Shown here: in pieces, positions 23,653 to 36,090 of the stretch
Layout: the number at the start of each line of letters is the position of its first letter
How positions within the stretch are numbered: position 1 is the stretch's first letter
DNA from: Oopsacas minuta
Taxonomy: Eukaryota > Porifera > Hexactinellida > Lyssacinosida > Leucopsacidae
Assembly (NCBI GenBank): GCA_024704765.1
Contig: JAKMXF010000177.1
Coordinates: 124,001 to 188,000 of the forward strand
Reading direction: 5' to 3'
Length of the DNA: 64,000 bases
Made by a program: the position numbers and the translations under genes
The notes under the pieces: model-generated
What the model saw: the letters and a program-made list of their open reading frames with translations, nothing else
Told to the model about the DNA's origin: nothing
The model's database searches: none

Positions 23653-24707
23653 CTGAGGCGTTCAATAAATACTAATCACTATTCAGAAAAATTACTCATA
23701 CTGTCTAAAAAGTCATAGTTTTGATTATCAATGTTTGGAATAGTCTCCTCTTCACTCAATAACTGAATTCAACCTCATAATCCAATTTTCAAATTTCATT
23801 TTATACTCTTCTTTGTGGTCTGTAAACTTGCGAAACAACCAGAAATCACAAGACGCTGGATCTGGTGACTAGGGAGGATGGAGGACCTCTTCCATCTCCG
23901 TATCCTAAATAATTTGTTTTATAAGCCAACATTTTGCAGCCTGACATTATTGTGTATTTTCAATACACGAGTACTTGTATTTGGACGACGTTTGGCATAA
24001 CAATTTTTACTTCGCTAATACTACTTGGGTGTAAAATCTCCCAGCAAATGTGTAGCCTTTTAGCCCAGGTATCTGCGCTACTGAACCTAAGGCATCGAAA
24101 ATTTGGAATGGAGAACCTTCTCTGCACGAAGATCTGACACACAGACAGCTGGAGGTACCTCTCATTCTAGGGCCAAACATTCCTGTCCTGCCTTCTAATT
24201 GGTGGACTGAGTAGTATTCACGTTTCATCTCCTTTCACAATTGCTAAGTATCCTGGGATCTGCTCGCTTGTAAATTTGCAGGTCTCTTAGGACATTTTGA
24301 CTCTATTCTCCTTTGTTAGAATGTTCGGGGGGATGTAGTACCCATCATACTTGAACCTTCCTCAAATATTATGCTGTTGTAAGAATTGTATTAGCATATC
24401 CGTTGAGATATTCGCATAGCTAGCAATTTCTTCAATCGAATAACCAGGGTAGTACTCAACCAATATTGTCACCTCAAAGCATTAATAGGGGCTCCAAAAC
24501 GAGGGGTATCTCTTACAGAAACTTTCCACTCCTGAAGAGGTTTACCCATCTCCTAAAAGTAGAATAATACAAAGATAGAGCTAAACTAAAAGATAAAGTT
24601 TTGATCAAAAGTAACATGTGGGCCTCTCTAAAATATAGTAATAATGAGGCATTCAATTGTTAACATGGTATCATTTTTGGTGTGATTAGTACTTATTCAA
24701 TCCCTTG
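23653..24707 (-). mobile_element. mariner (DD34D), decayed copy of the 17.6-kb family
   Basis: The ends TTCAATAAATACTAATCA near 23661 and TGATTAGTACTTATTCAATC near 24683 match the 17.6-kb element and are bounded by TA. Inside on the minus strand are mariner pieces such as ALGSVAQIPGLKGYTFAGRF and, near 23860, SPDPASCDFWLF in a shifted frame. It is about 270 bp shorter than its relative and full of stops. Confidence 0.8.
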
Positions 24708-26340
24708 TATTATTATCATGCATCAATCTGATATTTAAGTTATTTTGTAAAACATTACTTTACGAATGAGGGAAGTAAAAATAAAAATTTATAAGCAGAT
24801 TACAATTTGACTACGCATTTAACATCTCGAAGAGAATATTGTATCATCGAAATTTTAGAGTACATGGCTGGGTTTTGGGCAGATAGTGGGAAAATCCCGG
24901 TTTTTGCCTCAAAACTGGTCAATACTAGATCAGAGCTACGTATGCTATAACCTTGAATACTATGAAAAAGTTATCAAATTTAACTACCTAGGGAACATGA
25001 TCAATCCGAAATACATGCGGCAGAGGCTTTCATGTGAACAACTGGAAAATATTGGAGTTTGTTAATTCTACTAAATGCTTCTCTTTTGTCGTACCCATAT
25101 ACGTTTCAGGTAAAGGCAGCACAATTCCCTGCATCTATATTGAATGTACAGATTCATTGGATCGTGTAAGGTGGTGGAAAACCATTAGAAATTTGTAAAA
25201 CATTGTAGCAGATGCTTTGCGATACAACCCGCAAAGCATGTGCTACAAAATTTAATTTATCTTGCCGTCAATTTCAGGAAGAATTGAAAGAATTTTCTCG
25301 AATTTGCTTTATTCAAACCCAACTACGAAACAGATTGAGACTTGATAATGTGAGCAAATTAGTAGCTTGTTACAGAGATATGAAAGGATGTCAATAATTT
25401 CGGTGGGAATGAATTAGGCAATTTATACATCAATAAATTATCTCTTTTATCTTGCATAATGAAAAACAAGGATTTTTTTATCAGATTCATCCACTAATAT
25501 TACAATTTTCTTTTAATCAATTTAGACAAGTTTTCTCCAGTAAGAAGGTTTTAGATACGACGGTTATTACCAATATGATTCTAACTACATGGATAATACC
25601 TGCTAACCCTGGTACGGTGGTTCTTGGTTCTACTAATATATTTTCGTATATCTCTTATGTACTTTTAACCGATATTCTTATAAGCAATACCTACTGTAGT
25701 AAATTTATGACAATGTAAGGTTAATGTTGTGATATCATTATTGAACATACCATGCCCTTATGACAAATACTTTCACAACTCTGCTCTACACTTTTCCAAG
25801 AACATATATGGAGGGTTTTAGACAGGGGGGGCTTGAACTCTCCAGAAATCTTGAATTTAATAATAATAATCATTATTTTAGCGTATTGATTTGGTAATAA
25901 ATTTTCATGATTTCTATTAAACTCTGCCAAATCTCTCGGAGTACAACTTGAAACATTTAGCATAAGCTGTACCCCTAGGGGTGTCCGCGAGACCTGTTCT
26001 TCCTCAGCTACTGTTTTCCAATCACCATTTTTTCTTCCTCTCCAAATCAATCCTGTATGTCACCCTGATATGAGCATGAAATAAAGCTATTGGTTTATAC
26101 ATATGTTATGGCGCCGCGTAAATTCCTTTTTTAACATACAAAAGATAGGTGCTCACACATTTATATGTAGGATGTAATGCAGGATTATAATTATATTTAA
26201 CTTCAAAAGAAGCACCCATTGACTATAAAAGTAAATTAAAGTGAGTAACACTACTATACACAAGCCAATATAGTTCAAAAGTGCATGCACACCAGTGTAC
26301 ATGTATGTTAACCAAAAGTGCATATGTACTGCACCAAATA
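24708..26340. other. no gene recognised apart from one hairpin
   Basis: Open frames here (25452-25718 plus, 25721-26050 minus) have no similarity I recognise and are bordered by low-complexity AT sequence. The notable item is the hairpin at 25203-25248. Confidence 0.4.
25203..25248. other. long perfect-type hairpin
   Basis: TTGTAGCA at 25203-25210 pairs with TGCTACAA at 25241-25248. A single G/G mismatch (25211, 25240) follows, then ATGCTTTGCG (25212-25221) pairs with CGCAAAGCAT (25230-25239). The loop is ATACAACC. This gives eighteen pairs in nineteen positions. No adjacent T-run or gene explains it. Confidence 0.6.
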
Positions 26341-27664
26341 CAGGGTGACACAAAAGTTCTGCAACAAATTTCAGTCTTATTATAAATAGTAAACCCTAAT
26401 TCAAATCTTAGTTCTACTATGTATATCCAATTAACACACCATTATATTATAGCTCCTACTATATTTGCTCGTTCAGTATCGTTATGTCTGGAGTATCAGA
26501 ATTTCAACAAAAGCGCTCTGCTGTTATTCAATTATTTCTCAATGGTAAAAAGCAAAGCCAGATACTAAGAACCCTTGGTTCAACTAAATACACACGATCT
26601 TTTATATCTCGAACAATTAAACGCTATAACGAGACGGGAAAGATCACAGATCTTCAACGATCAGGGCGACCACGCACGGTCAGGACGCCTGCTAACAAGA
26701 AGAAGATTCGGCAGATTTTAAACCGTCGACCCACAATGTCCCCTCGGAAGGTCGCCGCAAAAGTCAGGATTGACAGAGAATCTGTTCGGTAAATAATTCA
26801 TAAGGATTTAGGAATAAAATGTTTCAAATGAACAAGGGTAGAGTCTCTTAATCCCCAAACTATTTCAAAGAGGATACAAAGATACCGAAAACTGCAAGCC
26901 TGGCTCAAAAATGTTAACTGTGAATCAATTGTCTTTTCAGACGAAAAGAAATTCTGTATAGAGGAAAAGTACAACTCCAAAAATTCGTGTGTTTATTCCC
27001 TTACACGAAAGGATATCCCAGAGAAATTTCGGACTGTCCAGAAAACACAACACCCTAAAAGCATTATGGTTTGGGCAGGAATCTCAGCAAAGGGAAAACC
27101 CCTTAGTATTCATACCAGATGGATGAAAAATTAATGCCGATTTGTACATGAACAAAATTTTGAAGAAATATGTTCTTCCTATCAGTTCAACCTTCATGAA
27201 AAACACGCAATAGGTATTCTAACAGGATGGTGCACCAGCCCATACAGCGAAAGTATCACAAGATTGATTGTCAACGAATTTACCAGGCTTTTTATCCCGT
27301 ATCGATTAGCCTCTTGCAACTCCAGATCTAAACCCTTGCGACTATTATTTATGGGGGAGATTAGAGGAATTAGTGAATAATAGAGCATACGATAATATTC
27401 CAGCACTTAAACGGGCTTTGACCAAAGTTTGGTCTGAATTAGACCAAGATGAAGTAGCTCGGGCCTGCAATTTGTTCCCAGACAGAGTGAGAAGTTGTCT
27501 GAAGGCCCGAGGGAATAAATTTGAAATGAACTAGAACAAAACTGTATTGAAATTATGTAATTAATTATAGTTTATTATTCTTAGTCAACCTTTAGAGTTG
27601 GTACTTCCCTTTTATGTATTCAATGAATATTTCAATTTTGTTGCAGAACTTTTGTGTCACCCTG
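26341..27664 (+). mobile_element. Tc1/mariner DD37D-type element, broken
   Basis: Inverted ends CAGGGTGACACAAAAGTTCT at 26341 and AGAACTTTTGTGTCACCCTG ending at 27664 are identical over at least 20 bases. Both are flanked by TA (26339-26340 and 27665-27666). The transposase inside has decayed while the ends remain near perfect. Confidence 0.9.
26484..27534 (+). pseudogene. DD37D-type transposase, broken
   Basis: The first open piece (26484-26792, 102 aa) is an intact paired-like DNA-binding half: QILRTLGSTKYTRSFISRTI and GRPRTVRTPANKKKI. After a stop come FSDEKKFCIEE (first Asp), IMVWAGISAKG, and a second-Asp block in which GCACCAGCCCATACAGC encodes APAHTA. TPDLNPCDYYLWG follows with the third Asp. 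Counting through the disrupted stretch gives about 37 residues between the last two, as in maT-like DD37D elements. The C-terminus WSELDQDEVARAC and SCLKARG is recognisable. At least three frameshifts or stops. Confidence 0.8.
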
Positions 27665-28906
27665 TATACTATATCAATTGATGAAACTGGAAAACCTCAA
27701 AGGCTGAACTTTGGCATACAAAGGTATTTGGGGCGTCGATTAGTAAAGTTCAAGTCTTTGAAAACATTAACACTTAGTCAATCTATATTATGCGAATCCA
27801 TAGGAAAGCCTTTTAACTTCAATTGAGATTATTAGAATAAACTCATAACCACGTAGAAAAATTGACCATCACAGATTACAGACAGATCAAAATTCTATTC
27901 CTTTTGGGAGCATTATCTTAGTTTGAATCCACTCCTTACCATGCTATGTATATCATGGCCTAAACGATATATTTCAGTGCTAGTAACGCATAAAGAATCA
28001 TTGAACTATCAGTGAACAATGATATGTCAAAATGATAAAAAAGTATATTCGAGACAAGAATCCAACAATAAATAATTGAAAATCAATCTCTGGACAAGTG
28101 CATGAGAGACTAAATTCTTTTTTATATATATGTTCATATATGTCCCCGATTATAATTGGGATTTTCCCTCTATCTGATATATAACCGACCAGGAATCTTC
28201 ATGCCTTCTTCTAGAAAATATCTGTACTTTGAGGATAGTGAGTGGAATTAAATACTTTCAACACTTGTCTCACCCTCAAAAATGCTACGATAAATGGTTA
28301 ATATAAGTGTATGATCCCTGTAATGCTCTCAAGGAGATGATTAAATTCCTAGTGTATTCCTGTAAACTTTCTTGCTTTTCTAAAAACATATTATTGAGTT
28401 GGAATTTAACTAAGATCATTGCTTTATTTCGACATTTATACAGAATAGTTTATGATCACTTAATCCTCAAAGCCATTGATATCTAACACGATATATTTCA
28501 AAAGTATACGATATAATTGAATGAAGTTTTCGACATAATCAAACTAAGAGCATTCAAAAATATTTCAAATGCACTGACTATAATATGACGTTTGGTTCAT
28601 ATCTAACGGCAAAGCTTTTCGATTCTTCGTATCAATATACAGTTTGCTACATAATTATTTAGAATGGAGATGTTTTGTTACAAAACCTCAGTACTTTGTC
28701 TTACTTCACTCAGGCTACTTGTGTTTCGCTGTCCATAATGGCTTAATGATATATTTTGCTAAAATTCCCTGAACCAAGTCATTATCTTATTTTGTGCGGA
28801 AATTTTGCTCTTTAATATTAATTATGACGTCATTTAAATATTCATTTTGGCCTCCATTACTATTATTTACCTTAAATATTTCCCTGCTTGATAATTTGCT
28901 CTGAGA
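27665..28906. other. no gene recognised
   Basis: AT-rich spacer. No supported feature. I could not identify a 5' terminal repeat for the following Tc1-like gene. Confidence 0.4.
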
Positions 28907-29804
28907 ATGACTCAATACGAGAAGAGGGAAATTGTGAAGACGCTTCTACAATCCGGGAAGCTTTTGCCCAAGAAAATCTCTGTTAATTGTGGAATTTCCT
29001 TAGCTATAGTTTATAATGTTAAACGCCGATTAGATGAAGGTGTACTGCTATCTCACCAAAAGGGCGCAGGGAGACCCAATAACTTGCGATCTTCCATCAA
29101 ATTGTCTATTCTTCACCGGGTACGATGTAAACCATACCTCTCTTTGCGTACATTAGCAAGTCGTACAGGTAAAAGGACTTCCTATCAGACTGTCCGGAGA
29201 GCGTTGAAGAACAAATCTTACAACAAACCTTACCCTGTTCAGATCCCTATGCTGAGTGAAAAAATCGCATGTACAGCATAGAATGAGCGATAAAGTACAA
29301 ATACTCGAAGAAACAATGGGTCCAAACAAGATTTCTCGACGAGATGTCAATCTGGCTCTCAAGGGGAAGAATAAGGATGTGGACAAAATGCAACAAAAAA
29401 GGATCGCCCAAACAACGAAGCATGTCCCAAAGATACACATGTGGGCCGCATTTTCATCTATGGGTACATTCCCATTGTACGTTTTCACTAACAATATGAA
29501 CAGTGGAATGTTTTTAGATATAATGGAAGGATATTTGATAACTCAGGCACAGGTATAACATGAAAGTCACTGGCGATTAGTGATGGATAAGATCCAAAAC
29601 CCACCTCGCAAAAGGTCTGCACATGGTTGGCACAAAATGCACCAAATCAGATTCCATGGCCTTCACAAAATCCAGATCTTGACCCCATTGAAAACATATT
29701 CATGGGTGAAGCGAGAGATACTTAAGCTAGGCCCAAGGGCAATTCCAGAACTGAAACTCAATTTAGAAGCGGTCTGGAATCGTATTCAACCAGATTTTCT
29801 TTGA
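28907..29804 (+). pseudogene. Tc1-like transposase, broken
   Basis: 28907-29281 encodes an N-terminal helix-turn-helix pair (YEKREIVKTLLQSGKLL, GRPNNLRSSIKL, TSYQTVRRALK) of a Tc1-type protein. It is followed in another frame by ARLTSR-like and GKNKDVDKMQQKR segments and by VPKIHMWAAFSSMGTFPLY and MNSGMFLDIMEGYL, the block before the second Asp. Around 29590-29800 a degenerate WPSQNPDLDPIEN region can be read near 29660 across frames, and the tail KLNLEAVWNRIQPDFL is typical. Frameshifts occur near 29275 and 29560. Confidence 0.7.
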
Positions 29805-30347
29805 GCTTACTGAGAATCAATGCCCAGAAGATGCCAACTAGTAGTAGAGGGCAACGAGCATCCTATTAATTATTAAGATCTATTACTTCACTCTCAATTT
29901 GAGGTATATATGGCAATGTATACTGTAACTCTAATAATTTTTGGCTTAAGTAATTCTAAATAAATATGTAACAGACTGTAATTCGTACTAGTAAGTAAAT
30001 TTTTCCACAATTGTTATGTGTACAGTTCTATAAATTCATACAGGTAAGAATAATAAACATAGATACAGCGCCCACGTTTCTGCGAAAAGTTGTACGACGA
30101 TAAGTTTTAAGTACTCAAAGTGGTCCGAGTACGTCGCATCAGTTGACCTATATGTTCCAGCAGCTCGAAATTAATCAAATATTATTGCAGGAATATAACT
30201 TTCTATAATGTGTATAGCGTCTGAATGGCAACAATGTGAATAGTGATATGCCTAGATATAAAAATCATAGAATCTATATTATTAAATCTCAATGATTGTC
30301 TGTTTTTCTCTTTGTTGGTTTGTCCGTGTCAAAGAAAGGATATACCC
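29805..30347. other. no gene recognised
   Basis: AT-rich spacer between the Tc1-like gene and the hAT element. No feature supported. Confidence 0.4.
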
Positions 30348-32728
30348 CAGGGGTGCCCAACCGATTTAATTGCGGGCCACATTGGCTTCCTCAATAGTTG
30401 GGTAGGTCACATGGAATAATTTATAAATCTCAGATTTATTTAGAGAAAATTTGTTGGAATATCAAAATGGAAATGCTACAGAAAGGAAACACACAATATG
30501 AAATATTGGTAGACAACAGAAAATTATCAAAAATACTAACTAATAAGAAACCCGAATACTGATTATACCACCACTAATACGAGTACAGACAATGATCTAT
30601 TACTTTGACATGGATGACAATTGATAACGCTTATGTCTGACAATATGGTCGATGTTTTGTTCCATATCCGTAGTAGCTATTCTTAATGTATCTTCGAGAT
30701 GTCTATCAGTTAAAACAGTTCTGCATTTCCTTTTACTAGCTTCATTTGGGAGCACAGTTGTTCACATATTTATGTGCTCCCAAATAAACAAGCCATCATC
30801 TTACAATGCTTGATAAGATTGGGGTAATCTGATGATGATAAATACTTTTGATAAAAGTCCATTAGTTTGACATCATTGAATTTTGCTTTCAAGTCCAGGT
30901 TAAATTGTTTGTCAACCAAATCTAGCTGGAGATGCTCGGGGAATTCAATGGGTCCTAAAGAAACAGGGTTTGAAAATATAGCGAAGTTTACAATATTTCT
31001 ACGAAGATCTTTAAATCTATCCTCGAATTCTTTGCGCATGGAATTGATTTCGATTGCGTATACACCTGTATCTGGAGGGGAATGTTTTGATAAGGTTTCA
31101 AAGTGATAAAAATTTCCTTCTATTAGTTGTTTTTCTCATATCTCGAGCTTTCTTTCAAAAGCACAAATGAAGTCAAACAAATTGTGAATAAACAGATTTT
31201 TCCTTGTAATTTTGAGTTGAGGTTATTCAAATATTGAGTGACATCGACCAAAAATGCCAAGTCACACAACCATAATGGATTATTGAGATGAAAAACTGGT
31301 TTTCTCTCCTCCTCCATAAAATGAAATACTCCTTCTTTGAGTTCATAAAAGCGTGGAAGCAATCACACCCCTACTTAACCATCGTACTTCCGTAGTAAAG
31401 AAGATCTCCAAATTGAGAATTTATTTGGTCTAAAAGTTTTCTATATCGTCGATGATTGAGTCCTCGAGCACGAATGAAGTTGTCAGTTCTCACTACTATT
31501 TCCATTACGCTCTGCATTCTTAATGCTTATGAACAGAGATTTTCCTGGTGAATTATACTATGCACTTTGACTAATTTCATAGTACTACTTCCTGAATTGA
31601 TCCTTTCTTTCTCCAGAAGAGCAACGAAGCCCTTTTCCATCCAAATCATTGATGGTACGACATCTGTCATTACCCCACATAAATTATTCAACTTAAGTCC
31701 GATAGCATCAATTCCATTCATCACCGCTTTATAGATATAAACTCCAGTCGTTTTATTGTGAAGGCTATGTAGGTTCACCAATTCTTCTGCAACATTAAAC
31801 TTTGAATCGATTCCTCTTACAAAAAAGCAAGTTGAGCAGTATCAGTGGCATCTGTGATCTTATCAAGGGTAAGAGAATAGTACTCGAACTCACTAGTACG
31901 TTTTTCTAAAGTTGTAAGACTGTTGATAGTTCTCTATCCTACGACTAATTGTCATTCTCGAAAGGCTAATATCTTCAAATAACTTCTGTTTCTCTGGGCA
32001 CATAATTTGCACCAAAGTACAACACACTCCTTGATAAATTCATGACAGTAAATGGCTTATATTTCTTTGCAATAAGTTTACAAATGGCAAAGCTTGCACG
32101 AACAACTTTTTCTGACTCAGAATTAGTATTCGCAAAGATATTTTGCTGCACCGAAAATTTCCCATATTAATGACTGTACTCTATCCTTCCGTATCTGCCC
32201 TGAGCATGCTTTGTAATCTTGACGATTAGCGCTATAGTGTCTTTGGATGTTGTAGTCTTTCATCACTGTGATGACCTGCTTGCATATTAAGCGAGTTGGT
32301 TTGTTTTTAAAGTTGGTAAAAAGTATTTCTCGGTCCAGCTACCGTTGAAATTTCTACCTTCGAAATCAAATTTCCTTTTCTTAGGACAAGACTCCATTAA
32401 TATAAATGATATAGATTCTACAGGAAATTTATGAGATGAGTAAACGCAGTATCTGAATTCAATCATAAGCTTAGAATTATACTAGTTTATATTTAGACAC
32501 CGCTAAGGATTATATTAATAAACATATGTACCTGTCGTGAATTGAAAATGAATAAGAATTCTCAAAATGTCAAATACATTGAAATTTGACACCCAGTATG
32601 AATGCTATCAAAATGTGTCTCAGGAAATGTCCATGAAGAAATAGTATATATTACTAAGTGCAAAAGTCTTAGTGCATGCTTCTGTGGGTCGGATGAAATT
32701 AATGCGGGCCGTATGTTGGGCACCCCTG
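30348..32728 (-). mobile_element. hAT element (GTF2IRD2/SCAND3/ZBED type)
   Basis: The ends CAGGGGTGCCCAACCGAT at 30348 and GTTGGGCACCCCTG ending at 32728 form a short inverted repeat typical of hAT elements. The 8-bp flanks (ATATACCC and GTCTATTG) share only a few bases, so the target duplication has decayed or is absent. The inner coding strand is minus and carries a recognisable hAT transposase. Confidence 0.82.
30615..32395 (-). pseudogene. hAT transposase, broken
   Basis: It starts near 32395 with MESCPKKRKFDFEGRNF followed by WTEKYF, as in the BED-like N-terminus of SCAND3/ZBED-type proteins. Then come IKECVV and, in 31527-31781, the LHNKTTGVYIYKAV, NNLCGVMTDVVPSM and HSIIHQENLCS blocks that surround the catalytic region. 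Frames 31123-31362 (RFYELKEGVFHFMEEE, WLCDLAFLVDVTQYLNNLN) and 30770-31039 (FEDRFKDL, FNLDLKAKFNDV, MMACLFGST) belong to the C-terminal hATC part. Multiple stops and frameshifts. The usual TTDGAPSM motif reads MTDVVPSM. Confidence 0.82.
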
Positions 32729-32734
32729 GTCTAT

Positions 32735-32939
32735 TGTGATAGAGTAGAAAATCTCAAAAGTGGTTGGAGGGACATTAATCTATGGATCTTCGAAAATTTA
32801 GTTGCTGGAATGCCAGCACGTATTGATACATGTATACAATTGAAAGGAGGATATATTGGAAAATAAATGCCATCTTTTCTCAATTAAAGGTAATAATAAC
32901 ATAAGATGAAAGATACGACAATAATTATGGGACACCCTG
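32735..32939 (+). mobile_element. Tc1-type element, 3' end only
   Basis: The frame ends NLVAGMPARIDTCIQLKG then GYIGK and a stop, which closely parallels the C-terminus of the intact 11.1-kb transposase (LIDGMPNRINSCIELNGEYIGK). It is followed by a terminal repeat GGGACACCCTG and TA (32940-32941). The 5' part is absent, and the hAT element abuts the break. Confidence 0.75.
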
Positions 32940-33574
32940 TACATATAGTGGAACCTCGATGTTAGGAACACGGTTAGTATGCTATTCCCGACAAGCAGCA
33001 AGAATTTTGACCATCCGTTGTGTTCTTATTAACTAGGTTACATAGTAATCTATTTGAACAGAGTTTTGAAATAAAACTGTTGATGTTACGAAATTTATTT
33101 TCTATTTCCAGGAGAGCAAACTGGGAAAGACTAATGTTATGCAATACAAACATGTAAGGGTGGTTCTCTCAGTAGAAGTTTCTGGACATTAACTGATTGC
33201 TTCAAACTATATGTCACAATAGATTAATTTTTGTACAAACCATGAAAGGAACAATTCACGCTTAAATTATCTGCCTTTGGTACTATTGATAACACTGATA
33301 TACAAAATTGTAAAAAGTTTTTGATGATTCAATAAAAATAGCTGAAATTGAACAATTTGACGGGATTGTTTATGAATGAGTTAAGTATGTATTCGCAACA
33401 GGTCTAGAATTTGTAATTTTCTGGTTGGAAGATTGCACCAATATGCGATTAAATATATGAAATTAAACATACGTTCATGTTTATTACCTACTAAATCATA
33501 CTAGTATTAACTATCACTAGCGCGCTACGCGGATTCTAACACTTCGTGTCCATACTCAACCTTCGGCCCTCGCT
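32940..33574. other. no gene recognised
   Basis: AT-rich sequence. From about 33515 a GC-richer stretch (GCGCGCTACGCGG, CTTCGGCCCTCGC) leads into the satellite unit. No feature identified. Confidence 0.35.
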
Positions 33575-33790
33575 TTGACTATTCGTTTGTGTGATATTTG
33601 GAATCAGCGTACCCGATTACCCCCACAAAAACCGTTGAACCACGTTTCTAGGATAATTTTGAAATTTGTTTACTTTTTATTTACTTTATATTCATATAAA
33701 CAACTTAAATTTGTATATGACAAATCCATAAGTGTAATTCGGGTTCAGCATATTCGCTAACTTTTAGTCAAGTTTTACGAAATTTGTATA
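33575..33790 (+). repeat. dispersed copy of the ~140-bp satellite
   Basis: Two imperfect units, each with an ATCAGCGTACCCGATTACC- or TTCAGCATATTCGCTAAC-like start, then TTTTGAAATTTGTTTACTTT and TATTCATATAAACAAC. The same succession of blocks makes up the array at 53.76-54.21 kb. Confidence 0.6.
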
Positions 33791-33898
33791 TTTTCCTGTT
33801 TAACACGATAGATATATAGATACAAACATTCTTGTAAATACGAATTCCACATTCCATTTCAGCTTCCTTAGCAACGGACAAACGGATAGACAAACAGA

Positions 33899-33945
33899 TA
33901 GCAGTGACAATGATAGTATCTCCACTACTATCATTGTCACTGCTA
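33899..33945. other. perfect 20-bp stem hairpin
   Basis: TAGCAGTGACAATGATAGTA (33899-33918) is followed by the loop TCTCCAC and its exact reverse complement at 33926-33945. It is preceded by GACAAACGGATAGACAAACAGA, a short direct repeat. No flanking gene. Confidence 0.7.
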
Positions 33946-35869
33946 ATGTCCAATATTTCTGATGGAACTGGTACAGGTAGGTCCTCTGAATGTGGAACTG
34001 GCCTAATGGCGGACGGTACGTCTGGCTACGCAATACTGGATTTATTCTTTCGGGTGATACCATCAATTTTCGTCATACAGAAATAATAATCCAAAAGATG
34101 ACACATTGGTTCTCTCCATATCATTGGAACCGCAAACAGCATTTTCTTTCTCTTCCCAGCATAGCACAAGCGTAAGTTCTCAACGCATGTCTTAAAGGCA
34201 TTGTGTGGAGCCCACGGCTTATCTTAATCCCCAAGATGGCATCCAAAATATGCGAAATAACAGCGTTCTACAGCCTTTGTGATATTTGCCGTTGGTCAGT
34301 TGTAGTATACCTCCCACAAATATAACAAAACCTTTCAGGAGAATTTTTACAAACCCGAGAAGCCATAAACAATAAAATGAATAAGATAAACCAAATGTCG
34401 AGTGCAATAAAACAGGTTATAAATACTATTAGAGGCAATTTACATCATATAAGCAATTAAAACCAAATAAATTGGATAAGTGTGATGTACAGAATTGAAT
34501 TTAGAAATATTTGACCATGTAGTCAATTAAAAGACCGAAATAACTAAAATAGAAATTTCTTACTTTTAGTACCCTTGAGAATGAAAAAAATACATAATTA
34601 TTCCCAATATATATCTACACTATGCAAAATAATTGAGAAGAAGATCATCAAAAATGTTGTATATCAGTGTAATTAATAAACAGAAAGCTCAAATTTTAGC
34701 TTGTTCTCTACTTGATCGTGATGTCCAGGAATAATTTGAAATATTTTGTTGACTTTCTAAAGGCATTTAAACAACCCAACAAAACTTATAATTGCATATA
34801 TTGACCCTTGTGACTTCAGATGTTTATAGACAGTTTCTCCTTGCATTTTCACCTCCTTTGCACCTTTAAAATAGGTCAAAATGTGATATCGCATGTTATG
34901 CCTCTTTATTGGGGAGCTGAATATTTGCACAAAAATTGGAACCCATTCCTGCAAGTTGGTGGATTATTTACAGGATTCCAGATTCCAATTCTGGCTTGAA
35001 ATCTGATGGAGAGTATAATAATTTACTGAAACAAGTTCGATCTAATCAAGTTATGATCAGTCCAATTTCAAATTCTTTCTATGGAACATGGAACAGTGGA
35101 CTAATATACTACTTGAACTCAGAGCATTATTGTTGATATGTTTCTCCGTATTCGCTTTACAGTCTACACCATTTATGATTAAGAGGTTAAAATGTGTTTT
35201 AACAGATTTTTGTGACCTGTAGATTTGTATTTGGTTCCCTATTTTTGATCAGACACAATTTGCTACATTTTGCAACATTTTCTTTCCCATTGAATTTGTA
35301 CTAACTTCGAAGAATTCCATAGCTGGTTTGCAGAATCTAGGGCGTAACTACCATTCAGGCATACAAGGCAATTGCCTTGTTCTCTGCCAAAATATCATGA
35401 ATTTTATTCGCCTATAATGTAGTAAAATGACATGTACAAATCTATTGGTACATATCATTTGACTACTTTAAAGCCGAATACAGGTAATACAAATTTCCAG
35501 ATAATACGACCAAATATTACACTAAATAACACGAACTACGTTAAGGAAATGGCCAGGTTGAAATCCACTTACCCTACAAACAGTACTAACAGCACCAAAA
35601 AGTGATCTGGTTTTAACTAACCTGACCGGTGTGGCCAACATTGCCATTATGGGCGGGCATGCTCACTCATATTCACTAAATAATTTTATGAACTAAGGAT
35701 ATAATTGGCTACAAAATTATCTCCAAATGTACAAAAACTATATGTATATATTTAAATACTATTGATGAAGTCCACACTGATTTAATGACCATAGTATGAT
35801 AAGTAATAGCACCACTTAAATTAGGAATTAATTTCCTTTACATTTTTATTATCCTTGATAGACAGTCAA
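33946..35869. other. no gene recognised
   Basis: AT-rich sequence with no coding signal I can support. A CTAGGGCGTAACTACC...GGCAATTGCC segment near 35337-35382 resembles the kind of sequence found at hAT termini, but I saw no partner end. Confidence 0.35.
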
Positions 35870-36090
35870 AGGGGCGGTCCCAGGATCTTGCATACCCGGT
35901 GCAGGATTTCAATCCCAGGGTAAACTTCTTTCTATTATTGGCAGTCGTGGTCCGAGAATCTGGCAGACCCGGTTCCGGGCGAGCAGGGGCCAAAGTTTCA
36001 ACCCAGTGTAAATGCCCCGGTTTCGGCCACCTAGTAAAACCCCTACATGAGGTGTGTGTATGTGCAACCAACCAACCTAACCAGTAGTTA
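35870..36090. repeat. GC-rich duplicated segment, possible SINE or LINE tail
   Basis: A sharply GC-richer block with two imperfect units. One runs from CCCAGGATCTTGCATACCCGG through TTTCAATCCCAGGGTAAAC. The other runs from TCCGAGAATCTGGCAGACCCGG through TTTCAACCCAGTGTAAATG. The minus-strand open frame 35838-36158 across it lacks homology I recognise. A GATTTCAATCC string resembles a pol III B box only loosely. Confidence 0.45.

Noticed and set aside
29153-29494. 113-aa minus-strand gene
   Set aside because: Antisense to the Tc1-like transposase.
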